From positions 26,935 to 39,728 of the forward strand of contig PKYZ01000852.1 in NCBI GenBank assembly GCA_003132865.1: a stretch of 12,794 nucleotides of DNA. Direction: 5' to 3'. Shown here in pieces: positions 1-7,262 of the stretch (position 1 is the stretch's first letter; every line of letters starts with the position of its first letter). The translations under genes were made by a program, and so were the position numbers. The stretch comes from Bryobacterales bacterium (lineage in GTDB: Bacteria > Acidobacteriota > Terriglobia > Bryobacterales > Bryobacteraceae). The notes under the pieces are model-generated. The model saw only the letters and a program-made list of their open reading frames with translations, was not told the origin of the DNA and did no database searches.

Positions 1-100
1 CGATGCCCAACGCCAGCGAGAGGATGGCGGTGAGAGCGAAGCCGGGACTCTTCCGCAACTGCCGGAAGGCGAAGATAGAATCCTGAAGCAAGACGCGCAT
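1..100 (-). CDS. ABC transporter permease, FtsX/MacB-like (N-terminal fragment)
   Basis: Only the first 33 codons are inside the window; the gene continues past base 1. The visible protein begins MRVLLQDSIFAFRQLRK, followed by SPGFALTAILSLALGI. The FRQLRKSPGF motif followed by a hydrophobic helix is the typical start of the MacB/FtsX-type permeases that are abundant in Acidobacteriota. In that family the region is a cytoplasmic lead-in to the first transmembrane segment. Such permeases work with a separate LolD/MacB-like ATPase in export or lipoprotein handling; the substrate cannot be told from this fragment. It lies 58 bases downstream of the TPR gene on the same strand, so it could be co-transcribed. 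The only purine-rich match upstream of the ATG (AAGGA, 13 bases away) is too distant to be a good ribosome binding site. The family call is fairly sure; nothing finer is possible. Confidence 0.75.
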   Translation of the reverse strand, partial: MRVLLQDSIFAFRQLRKSPGFALTAILSLALGI

Positions 101-146
101 GGGTAAGATTAAGTCCTTAAACTGTGAGACGGCGGCGGGCCGGGAC

Positions 147-161
147 GGTTAGGTTAGGTTA
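147..161. repeat. Three tandem GGTTA pentamers across a stop codon
   Basis: GGTTA occurs three times in a row on the plus strand. The last copy contains the TAA stop codon (159-161, minus strand) of the TPR gene. It is short enough to be chance, and no function is assigned. Confidence 0.4.
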
Positions 162-1610
162 CTGGCCGGACTCGTGCTTCAGCTCTTCCCAGCGCTGCAG
201 CAGTTTCTTGCCTTCTTCGGCGTGGCCGGACTGAATGAGAGTGCGGCCTAACAGATAGTGCGCCGAGGCATTCCGTGGGTCCATCTGCAGGGCCCGGCGC
301 AGCATGCGTTCAGCTTCAGGCAAAACGCCCTTCTTGAGATATGTTTTGCCCAACAGGATGTATGGCCCGCTATAGGTGGGGTCCAGCCACACGGCGCGCT
401 GCAGCGGGGGAACGGCATGTTCCCAATCCTCGCGCCGCGTGTAGGCGTCGCCGAGGCGATAATAGGCCATGGCAAAGCCAGGGTTGAGCGCGATTTCGTG
501 GTTGATCTCATCCACGGCGCGGTCGATTTGCGCGCGGTAGATGGCGATTTCGCCGAGCATGAAGTGCGCTTCCGGCAGCTTCGGCTCGCGCGCCAGGGCC
601 GCCTCCAACTCGGCTTGGGCATCGTCTTCGAACTCCAGCCGCATCAGCATGTGTGCGGTGAACAAGCGGGCGGCACCGGACTCGGGCGGCACGCCGTACA
701 CATCGGCGAACGCGGCCCGGCCCTTCGGGACTTGGCGCGCCTGCAGATAGCTGTCCCCCAGCATGAAGAACAACTCGTTGTTCCGGTCGCCGGCCGCCCG
801 GGCTTTTTCGAGCCAGGGAATGGCTGCTTGGATGTGCCCCGCCAGATACTCGTTGCGGCCGATTGTCTGAGGGCTAGCGGCTGGGGACTGGGGGCTAGGA
901 GCTGGTGACTGATGACCAGGGGCTGATGACAGAGGCCCCGAAGCTTGATCGAGGAGTTGCCGAATTGCCTGGTCTTGCGGGTCCACTTGGAGCGCATGGC
1001 GCAGGGCGGCCTCTGCGTCGTCCAGGTTGCCGCGCTTGAGATACGCCTTGCCGATCAGCGTGTAAGGCCCGCTGTGGTTGGGATTCAACCATATGGAGCG
1101 CTGCAGAGTCGAGATCGCGTCATCCCACGCGCCGCGATTCTCGTACGCATCGCCGAGCCGGTAGTAGGCCAGGGAAAAGCTCGGATTGGATTCGATCTCT
1201 TTCTGAAATTCGGCAATCGCCTTGCCGTCGTCACCCCGAGACAGCGCTGCCCCGCCCAGAATGTAGTGCGCCTGCGGGATGTGCGGGTCGATTTCCAGCG
1301 CGCGGCTGGCTTCCATTGCGGCACCCGCCGGCAGCTTCGCGCGCAGCATCATCCCGGCTGTCAACAAGGGCGCCGCCGCCGAGTCGGGCGCCACCTGAAA
1401 GAGCGCCGCGAAGGCCTGCACCGCTTTCTCATCCCGATGCACCTGCAGGCAGGCATTCCCCAGCATGTACTGAGCCGCCAGCGCCTGCGGACCGCCTGCC
1501 GCGGCCTTTTCAAACCATGGAATGGCGTCCGCGAAGCGATGTTCGCTGTACGCCTGCACGCCCGCTTGGTAGGCACTCGCCTGGAGGAACAAGAGCAGCA
1601 GCGGCCCCAT
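159..1610 (-). CDS. Secreted/periplasmic TPR protein made of two duplicated modules
   Basis: A 483-residue tetratricopeptide-repeat protein, so a probable protein-protein interaction scaffold; its partner is unknown. The ORF is open upstream to 1859, but I chose the ATG at 1610. It gives a hydrophobic export-signal-like start (MGPLLLLFLQASA), and the upstream extension is Arg/Pro-rich sequence overlapping the preceding gene. The protein is an internal duplication: AIPWFEKA at residue 29 recurs as AIPWLEKA at residue 263, and later blocks match with the same offset of about 234 residues, for example AYYRLGDAY, SGPYTLIGKAYLK / SGPYILLGKTYLK and ALQVDP / ALQMDP. Each half carries about five or six TPR-like helical pairs. 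The halves are joined by a Ser/Pro/Gln-rich linker (about residues 220-250) encoded by heptanucleotide repeats. The start codon lies 2 bases after the stop of the cytochrome/monooxygenase gene, which itself ends in TPRs, so the two are almost certainly co-transcribed. Confidence 0.88.
   Translation of the reverse strand: MGPLLLLFLQASAYQAGVQAYSEHRFADAIPWFEKAAAGGPQALAAQYMLGNACLQVHRDEKAVQAFAALFQVAPDSAAAPLLTAGMMLRAKLPAGAAMEASRALEIDPHIPQAHYILGGAALSRGDDGKAIAEFQKEIESNPSFSLAYYRLGDAYENRGAWDDAISTLQRSIWLNPNHSGPYTLIGKAYLKRGNLDDAEAALRHALQVDPQDQAIRQLLDQASGPLSSAPGHQSPAPSPQSPAASPQTIGRNEYLAGHIQAAIPWLEKARAAGDRNNELFFMLGDSYLQARQVPKGRAAFADVYGVPPESGAARLFTAHMLMRLEFEDDAQAELEAALAREPKLPEAHFMLGEIAIYRAQIDRAVDEINHEIALNPGFAMAYYRLGDAYTRREDWEHAVPPLQRAVWLDPTYSGPYILLGKTYLKKGVLPEAERMLRRALQMDPRNASAHYLLGRTLIQSGHAEEGKKLLQRWEELKHESGQ
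868..930. repeat. Nine perfect-length heptanucleotide units (STRR-like) inside the TPR gene
   Basis: Read on the minus strand, 63 bases divide into nine 7-base units with no indels. The consensus is G-Y-C-M-Y-Y-A. G is invariant at position 1, C is present in 8 of 9 units at position 3, and A in 8 of 9 at position 7. Examples are GTCCCCA, GCCCCCA and GTCACCA. The array is in frame (21 codons) and encodes the Ser/Pro/Gln/Ala linker between the two TPR modules. Similar short tandemly repeated heptamers (CCCCAGT-type) are known from filamentous cyanobacterial genomes; any relation to those is inference. Confidence 0.85.
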
Positions 1611-1612
1611 CG

Positions 1613-3499
1613 TTAGCGCTCCGGCTCCGCCAATCGGGCGCGCGCGGCCTGCAGATTGTGCCTGGCCGTCTCCAGGTTCGGATCGAGGCGCAGCGCGGCT
1701 TCGAATTCGGGCACGGCTTCCCGGATACGGCCGAGGCGGGCCAGCACTGTACCGAGATCGCTGTGCAGCACTGCGTCGTTCTGCCGGAAGTCTAACGACT
1801 CGCGAAGGTGCGCGGCCGCCTCTTCCAGGTTGCCCGCCTTGGCGCGCTCGTCGCCCCACAGCCGCAGCACCTCGCCCAGATGCTGCCGCGCTCCCGCGTC
1901 GTCCGGATTGTCCGCCAGCACTTTGCGGAACTCAGCCGCCGCCCGTTCCCAGCGCTGCTGTTCGGCGAGCGCGTTGGCCAGGTTATAGCGGGCGTTGGTG
2001 TAACGCGGATTCGCCTTTAGCGCGCGCTCGAAGAATCCGGCCGCGTCGTTCACGTATCCAGCCGAAAGCAGCGCCGCGCCGAGCGTGTTCAGCGCCACCG
2101 GATGGTCGGGCCGCGCCGCGACCGCACCGCGCAAGTAAGGGACGGCATCGGCGTTGCCGCCGCGCGCCAGCATGAGCGCGCCCAGGTTGAACTGCGACGT
2201 GAAATCCCCCGGATACTTTTGCAGGCGATGGAGCATGATGGCTTCCTGCAGCTCCATGCGGCGGTCATTCCCGCCGCGCGGCAGAACCTGCAGCCAGAGG
2301 TGCGCCATCTCGTCGGTGGCCTGGTTCCCGCCGCGCACGCGCCGCGGAGGCTGATTGGGATTGCGCGGATTCGCGGCTGAATTGTCGTAATGGTAGCGCA
2401 TGGAAACCACGGTTCCCTTTGGCAGAAATACGGGTTCCTTGTAGCGGTAGACGGACTGCCAGTTCGGGTCCCAATCCGGAATGCGGATCAGCCACTTGCG
2501 AGCCCCGCCGGGCAAAGTGGCATAGCCCTCCAGCAGGTGGCCCAGGTAGTGCGCGTGCGGGTAGACCGCGAGCACGTCCATTTCCATGGGCGTCACAAAG
2601 TCGTCGCTTACCTGGAAGTCCGCGTCGCCCGGGGGGATATCCAGGGCGCCATCGTGCTCGAGCTGCAACAGCATGGGGTACTTGGTGGCCGGTTCGCCGG
2701 TGAAGTACAACCCGATGGAAGGCTGCACCATTTCAGGCTTGCCCGTGGGCTGCATGTGGACATTCAGGACGAGATCGGCGCCGGGGTCTGCGCGCCAAGC
2801 CATGCCGGCGGGCTCGACCCAGGGAGTCCCGCCGGGTTTCCAAAACAGAAAATGGCTGTCGGGATCGAAGGTGTCGGATTCGATGTTCAGGTCCATGCCG
2901 GGGAAACCGGCGCCCGGAGCTTTTTCCTGCGTGCGCGCGGAACGGCTGCGATCGATGAGCACGTTCGCATGGTGCACGGCGCGGACATTGCCCGGCCGGA
3001 TCTCGATGGCTTTCACCCAATGCGTGCCGGGCGCTGTCAGTGGCAGCACGAAGTTCCAATACTGGTCGGGGCCGCCGGAGGGCAGATGGTAAGGAGCGGC
3101 GGCCTCGATCACTAGGTCCGGCTCGCCAAGCTGCCAGCCGGGAACGAACTTTGGAAGCGGAGGAGCGTCGGCCGGGGAACCGGCTGGAGCGCCCTGCCGC
3201 ACCCACTCCTCGAGGGTCCGGATCTGATCGTCCGAGAGGCGCCGCTCTTCCTGAAAGTCTCCGTAGCCTGCCTCGGGCAGCCAGGGCGGCATGTATCGCC
3301 GCTTGACGACCGAGACAATCTGCTGGCCATGCTTTTGCACGTCGGTGTAGGTGAGCAGTGGGAAGGGTCCGGGTTCGCCCGGACGATGGCACGGAGCGCA
3401 GGAATGGTAGACGATCGGGGCAATGTGGCGGTAAAACGTAATGGGCTCGGCCTGTGCGGCGCATACTCCCAACGCCATCACGGCAAACAGCCGGTGCAT
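1613..3499 (-). CDS. Cytochrome c / PHM-like copper monooxygenase / TPR fusion protein
   Basis: 628 residues from the ATG at 3499; a GTG at 3505 (adds two residues) is an alternative start with a closer GGGA. The order is: a signal peptide (about 1-18, ending AAQA); a c-type heme site CAPCH at 34-38, with M70 in the MPPW motif a possible axial ligand; then a region of about 125-390 resembling the copper type II ascorbate-dependent monooxygenases (PHM/DBH family); then a TPR tail from about 415. Residues matching the PHM copper ligands are visible: HH at 176-177 (AVHHANVL), H248 (NVHMQPTG), the HxH pair 315/317 (YPHAHYLGH), and M367 as a possible last ligand (SMRYHYDNS). This points to a periplasmic redox enzyme in which the heme domain could supply electrons to the copper centre, but the substrate is unknown. 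It is the first gene of a two-gene unit with the duplicated TPR protein. The copper-domain assignment comes from motif order by eye. The heme site and TPRs are certain. Confidence 0.87.
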   Translation of the reverse strand: MHRLFAVMALGVCAAQAEPITFYRHIAPIVYHSCAPCHRPGEPGPFPLLTYTDVQKHGQQIVSVVKRRYMPPWLPEAGYGDFQEERRLSDDQIRTLEEWVRQGAPAGSPADAPPLPKFVPGWQLGEPDLVIEAAAPYHLPSGGPDQYWNFVLPLTAPGTHWVKAIEIRPGNVRAVHHANVLIDRSRSARTQEKAPGAGFPGMDLNIESDTFDPDSHFLFWKPGGTPWVEPAGMAWRADPGADLVLNVHMQPTGKPEMVQPSIGLYFTGEPATKYPMLLQLEHDGALDIPPGDADFQVSDDFVTPMEMDVLAVYPHAHYLGHLLEGYATLPGGARKWLIRIPDWDPNWQSVYRYKEPVFLPKGTVVSMRYHYDNSAANPRNPNQPPRRVRGGNQATDEMAHLWLQVLPRGGNDRRMELQEAIMLHRLQKYPGDFTSQFNLGALMLARGGNADAVPYLRGAVAARPDHPVALNTLGAALLSAGYVNDAAGFFERALKANPRYTNARYNLANALAEQQRWERAAAEFRKVLADNPDDAGARQHLGEVLRLWGDERAKAGNLEEAAAHLRESLDFRQNDAVLHSDLGTVLARLGRIREAVPEFEAALRLDPNLETARHNLQAARARLAEPER

Positions 3500-3519
3500 G
3501 GACACATTATCCCAGAATG

Positions 3520-3552
3520 AAAAAGGCCGGCGGAGCGTTTGCCCCGCCGGCC
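3520..3552 (-). terminator. Intrinsic terminator of the TonB-dependent receptor gene
   Basis: A perfect 9-base-pair GC stem (GGCCGGCGG at 3525-3533 against CCGCCGGCC at 3544-3552) has a 10-base loop and is followed on the minus strand by five T residues (3524 to 3520). It starts 34 bases after the receptor's stop codon and ends about 20 bases before the start of the cytochrome/monooxygenase gene. The same strand polarity makes it the receptor's terminator. The next gene therefore needs read-through or a promoter embedded in this very short gap. Confidence 0.85.
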
Positions 3553-3585
3553 CGATTGCTTACGCGCACGGCTCAGAACTGCGGC

Positions 3586-6500
3586 TCAGAACCTGATGTT
3601 TCCGGAGAACTGCAGCTTGCGCATGCCGATTCCGTTAGCGCCGTTGAACGCGAGACTAGTGATTTGTCCTACGTTGGTATTCTGGACATCGTTGGCCGGC
3701 GTGTTCAGGTTGGTGTGGTTGAAGAAATTGGTCGAATCCATGCGAATCCCGAACGTGACTCGTTCCGTGAGGCGGAACGTCTTCATGATCGAGAAGTCCT
3801 GCTCGATGAAATGCGGGCCAAAGATCGTAGCATTAATCGGATAATTACCGAAGGTGTACGAGGCTGGGTACGCATACGGGCCGGAGGTACATATCCCGTT
3901 AGGGCAACCCACGATCCATTGGTTTCGGTTCTGCGTCGTTGGATACACGCTTCCGCTTCCCACATCGGGCCGGTTATTCGGTGCGACACCCCACGGTTGC
4001 ACGTTTGTTGAGCCGTAGTTATTGAGCGTCGGGTCGACCGGAAGACCGCTGTAGAAGGTAGTAATACCGCTGAGGGTCCAACCACCCAATGCGGCATCCG
4101 CGGCCCTGGCGATGTTGGCGCCATACTTCCGGCCATGTCCGAAAGGAATGTCGTAGTTCTGGGCGATGGTTAGCTGATTGCGCGGAAGAAGGTCGTTGTA
4201 TCCCTGGCCAGCCGCCCGATCATACAGGAAGTAGTAAGTGGAATTGTAGGGACCCCAACCATCGCCATACTGCCGCTGGTAGGTGTAGTTCCCTTGGACA
4301 GTCCAGCCCGACATGGCGTTGACCTTGACGGTTGCCTGGAACGAATTATACTGCTCGTTGGCGGAGTTACCGTAATACGACAGGCTCTGCGTCCATCCGT
4401 ACTTGGCAAAGTAAGGCAGGTCGCTATTGTTAGCGCTGCTCTGACCGGCCTGCTGCAACTGCGGGAAATAGATCCCCTGATTCAGGTTGATGCTCTGACC
4501 GGTGCCATAGAAGTTGTGCCGGCTGGAATTCCCGACATAACCACCTGAAACCGCGATCTTATTGGTCAACTGGTGCTCGACAGTCACATTGTAGAGATAG
4601 TTGGTAGGCAGCGTTTGTGTGTCCGGCCGGAACTTCGGATTGATGCCCGCGGGCAGAGGGAAGGTCCCGTTCGAGCTGACCGTGATGGCCGGGGGCGCCG
4701 AGGGGCCTTGAGACAGCGTGAAGACCGGCAGGAAGTTCACGCCGCCTGGCGTGGAGGGCTGCTGGTTGGTCAGTACGGGCGGGTTTTGAGTGACGTTATG
4801 CCCGAACGTAGATCCGAACGTTCCCAGATTGTAGGCCCAGCCATAGCCCGCCCGCACCACGGTCTTCGGGTTCACCTGGTAAGCGATGCCCGCTCTGGGT
4901 GCGAAGCTATGCCAGTCCATGTTCTGGATGCCATGCGAGGAAACACCGCCCACGCCGAAAACATACATCAGGCCGTTATTCAAATCCAGAGTAGCCCCGT
5001 TGCCCGCCGCGTTCACGCTCTCCGGGAACACCATTTCCCAGCGGATACCTAAGGTAACGGTCAGTTTCGGGCTTACGCGCCACTCATCCTGTCCATACCA
5101 GAAGAAGCGTTTCTGGCGTTCCTGGGCGTCAGTGCTGGTGCTGACATAACGCTGGAAGCTCGAAACGTCTCCGAGCAGGAACGAGGCCAAGCCTAGACCG
5201 CCGACCTCGGCGGTAGGGGTGACGTTGGCGGTGTCGCTGCCACTGAATGTCAGCTCACCCGCCCGGTGACTGTCGCTGGGCACGCGCAGGTTCATGGCGT
5301 AACGAAGATCCGCCCCAAACTTGAAGCTGTGATTGCCCTTAATCTTGGTTAGGTTATCGACAAACTGGATCTGCCGCTCGCTTTGCGTGAGCGGGCAGTT
5401 GCACTGGTTGACGCCCAGCGCATAGCCGAGTTGCTCGCTACCGATTGGATTGCCGATATTGAAGTAAGGCATGCCGGAGGTGTAGGTCTTGTCAAGATTG
5501 AGACCTGGGATGCCTGCAGCGGCCGCCGGCTGCGTTCCATAGCCATTGGGCACGTCGTTCACGCCATACCGCATATAGCCAAGCCGGAACTCATTGACCA
5601 CGGTCGGACTGATCGTATACGTCCAACCGAGGGCAAGGCTTTGGTCCTTTGAACTGGAACTGCCTGCATAGTTGCCGAAGTTAGGACCGCCGGCCTCCAA
5701 GCCGAAAGCCCCGGGCGCCTGTTGGGTGAACGAGGCGTAGCTGTAGCGGCCAAAGATAGTGTTTTTCTGGTTAAGGTAGTAATCCCAGCGGGTATTCCAC
5801 AGATTGCCGGTGACCGCGACGGCGCCGCTGGCGCTGTAGTTGTTGGCCTCGGGTGTGCCTGCGACGGTTGAGTTCGGCAGTGGAAAATAGGCCAGGATAG
5901 CCTCCGCCTGCGGGCTCAATCTGCTCGCGGGGATTATATTGCCCGTGAATGGAATACGGTTTGACCCATCCGGGTTTCCGGTATTCGGGTCGTAGATCTG
6001 CGAATTGGAACCGGCGGCGTACCAGTCGCTCAGATTCGCCGGCGTGCTGGACGAGATACTGCCTCGCTCCGCTGCCGTTGGAACGCTGGTAAGAAGCGAC
6101 CCGCCCTGCGCCTGCCGGTTCAATTGCGCGTCGCCGAAGAAGAAGAGCTTGTCTTTAATCACGCGTCCGCCGATCGATCCGCCAAACTGGTTCTGGTGGT
6201 AGGTGGGGGCTGCGCCGGTGAAGGGATTCCTGGCGAAATCCGTAAAGCCGGGAGTGTTCGATTGGATATAGTCAAACGCGTCGCCGTGGAAGTCGTTGGA
6301 CCCCGACTTCGTGGAGTACGTCGCGACTCCGCCGCCCACGTACTCGAACTCGGCATCGAAGTTCTGATTGGCCTGCTTCAACTCGGCCAGCGAATCGAAT
6401 GTCGGGTTGATGACGATGATCCCGAGGATGGGATCCTGGTTGGTGGTTCCGTCCAACTCGTAGCCCATGGCACTGAACAACTGGCCATTCACTTCCATCT

Positions 6501-7053
6501 GCACGCTGCCTTGGGGGTTTTCATCGGAGGCGTGCGCCCAGCCCAACCGGACAGTCCCCGGATTCAGCAGTTCCATGGCTTGGGCATTGCGCCCGATGCT
6601 TGGCAACTCCTCAATCTGTTTGGCACTGAAGGTTTGCGCGACGTCGGCGCGGTCGGACTGGAGCAACGGCGCGGCGGCCGTCACTTCCACCTCCTGCGTG
6701 ACATTACCGACGGTTAGGGTTACGTCATAACGGGCCGCGTTGTCCACCGTGACCGGAATGGGATTCGAGACGGTCTTCTGAAAACCAGCGGACTCAATCG
6801 TAACCTGGTACGAGCCGAGAATCAGGTGGCTTTCGGAATAGTTGCCCGATTCATTGGTCGTCGTGGTGGAAGTCGTGCCCTTGTTGACATCGGTGACGGT
6901 GACCTTGGCCCCGTTCACCGCCGCGCCGGACGGGTCCGTCACGGTTCCAAAAACGCTGCCAAAAACCTGTTGGGCGCTTAAGGTTCCGCTAAAGCAGAAC
7001 AGCGCCAAAGAAATGCACACGGCGAACAAAGCCAATTTACGCAGACTGAGCAT
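3586..7053 (-). CDS. Oar-like TonB-dependent outer-membrane receptor with carboxypeptidase-regulatory-like domain
   Basis: 1155 residues, the usual size for the large acidobacterial Oar-like receptors. Residues 1-27 are a Sec signal peptide with an LSA cleavage site before QQ. Residues of about 31-120 form a carboxypeptidase-regulatory-like beta domain (GTVTDPSGAAVNGAKVTVT, then SGNYSESHLILGSYQVTIESAGF). The plug domain follows (about 120-240: IEELPSIGRNAQ, YELDGTTNQDP, GGGVATYSTKSGSNDFHG). The rest is a long beta barrel rich in Asn, Gly and Tyr that ends in a terminal Phe (FSGNIRF), as expected for an outer-membrane insertion signal. It probably takes up a large substrate such as a glycan or peptide through TonB, but the substrate cannot be predicted and no clear TonB box was seen. 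A GGAG-containing ribosome binding site lies 5 bases before the ATG. By eye the gene has lower GC than its neighbours, reflecting Asn/Thr/Tyr content. It ends in an intrinsic terminator and is preceded by a small ORF on the same strand. Confidence 0.95.
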   Translation of the reverse strand: MLSLRKLALFAVCISLALFCFSGTLSAQQVFGSVFGTVTDPSGAAVNGAKVTVTDVNKGTTSTTTTNESGNYSESHLILGSYQVTIESAGFQKTVSNPIPVTVDNAARYDVTLTVGNVTQEVEVTAAAPLLQSDRADVAQTFSAKQIEELPSIGRNAQAMELLNPGTVRLGWAHASDENPQGSVQMEVNGQLFSAMGYELDGTTNQDPILGIIVINPTFDSLAELKQANQNFDAEFEYVGGGVATYSTKSGSNDFHGDAFDYIQSNTPGFTDFARNPFTGAAPTYHQNQFGGSIGGRVIKDKLFFFGDAQLNRQAQGGSLLTSVPTAAERGSISSSTPANLSDWYAAGSNSQIYDPNTGNPDGSNRIPFTGNIIPASRLSPQAEAILAYFPLPNSTVAGTPEANNYSASGAVAVTGNLWNTRWDYYLNQKNTIFGRYSYASFTQQAPGAFGLEAGGPNFGNYAGSSSSKDQSLALGWTYTISPTVVNEFRLGYMRYGVNDVPNGYGTQPAAAAGIPGLNLDKTYTSGMPYFNIGNPIGSEQLGYALGVNQCNCPLTQSERQIQFVDNLTKIKGNHSFKFGADLRYAMNLRVPSDSHRAGELTFSGSDTANVTPTAEVGGLGLASFLLGDVSSFQRYVSTSTDAQERQKRFFWYGQDEWRVSPKLTVTLGIRWEMVFPESVNAAGNGATLDLNNGLMYVFGVGGVSSHGIQNMDWHSFAPRAGIAYQVNPKTVVRAGYGWAYNLGTFGSTFGHNVTQNPPVLTNQQPSTPGGVNFLPVFTLSQGPSAPPAITVSSNGTFPLPAGINPKFRPDTQTLPTNYLYNVTVEHQLTNKIAVSGGYVGNSSRHNFYGTGQSINLNQGIYFPQLQQAGQSSANNSDLPYFAKYGWTQSLSYYGNSANEQYNSFQATVKVNAMSGWTVQGNYTYQRQYGDGWGPYNSTYYFLYDRAAGQGYNDLLPRNQLTIAQNYDIPFGHGRKYGANIARAADAALGGWTLSGITTFYSGLPVDPTLNNYGSTNVQPWGVAPNNRPDVGSGSVYPTTQNRNQWIVGCPNGICTSGPYAYPASYTFGNYPINATIFGPHFIEQDFSIMKTFRLTERVTFGIRMDSTNFFNHTNLNTPANDVQNTNVGQITSLAFNGANGIGMRKLQFSGNIRF

Positions 7054-7055
7054 AT

Positions 7056-7063
7056 CCTCTCCC
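7056..7063 (-). promoter_or_regulatory. Ribosome binding site of the TonB-dependent receptor
   Basis: The minus strand reads GGGAGAGG ending 2 bases before the ATG at 7053; its GGAG core is 5 bases from the start codon. It supports this ATG as the receptor's start, directly ahead of a clean signal peptide. Confidence 0.75.
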
Positions 7064-7149
7064 TCTTGTTGAAAAATCCCTCACATTGGAAAGCAAAACT
7101 AACCTTTGTTTGGTACACTTGCGTTTTTGGTACCCACGCTCGTGCAACC

Positions 7150-7167
7150 TTAGCACGGTGATGCTAA
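7150..7167. repeat. Inverted repeat overlapping the small ORF's stop codon
   Basis: TTAGCA and TGCTAA form a perfect 6-base inverted repeat around a 6-base loop. The TAG stop codon of the small ORF (7166 to 7164, minus strand) lies within one arm. No T-run follows on the minus strand, so it does not look like an intrinsic terminator. It could be an RNA hairpin that depends on ribosome position, or a protein-binding palindrome. Confidence 0.5.
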
Positions 7168-7238
7168 TGATTGAGTGCATAATAGATCTTTAGTAGACCC
7201 CAGAGCAAGTGCCAAAAGCGTTTGTTACGGTTAAACAT
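7164..7238 (-). CDS. Small ORF, 24 residues, upstream of the TonB-dependent receptor
   Basis: ATG at 7238, TAG at 7166-7164, 24 codons. The case for translation is the ribosome binding site: AAGGAG (7250 to 7245) exactly 6 bases before the ATG, the best in this half of the window. The peptide starts with a basic stretch (MFNRNKR) and continues as an aromatic, leucine-rich segment (FWHLLWGLLKIYY) that could form an amphipathic or membrane-interacting helix. It contains no Cys, Pro or Met after the start. It ends 110 bases before the receptor's ATG on the same strand, so it is either a leader peptide that controls the receptor or a small membrane-associated protein made with it. I do not recognise the sequence and assign no function. 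A coincidental ORF of this length is possible, but with this ribosome binding site and position I think translation is likely. Confidence 0.6.
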   Translation of the reverse strand: MFNRNKRFWHLLWGLLKIYYALNH

Positions 7239-7244
7239 CACAAG

Positions 7245-7250
7245 CTCCTT
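7245..7250 (-). promoter_or_regulatory. Shine-Dalgarno of the small ORF
   Basis: AAGGAG on the minus strand, 6 bases from the ATG at 7238. This is optimal sequence and spacing, and it is the main reason for calling the small ORF. Confidence 0.7.
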
Positions 7251-7262
7251 GTTTATATATAT

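Noticed and set aside
1611..1859. An 83-codon N-terminal extension of the duplicated TPR protein
   Set aside because: The extension overlaps the upstream gene, is Arg/Pro/Gly-rich, and would bury the hydrophobic export signal that starts at the ATG at 1610.
3570..3593. Direct repeat GGCTCAGAAC, two copies 4 bases apart at the receptor's stop codon
   Set aside because: Two 10-base copies at the end of a gene, with no inverted ends or insertion nearby; most simply a small local duplication without function.
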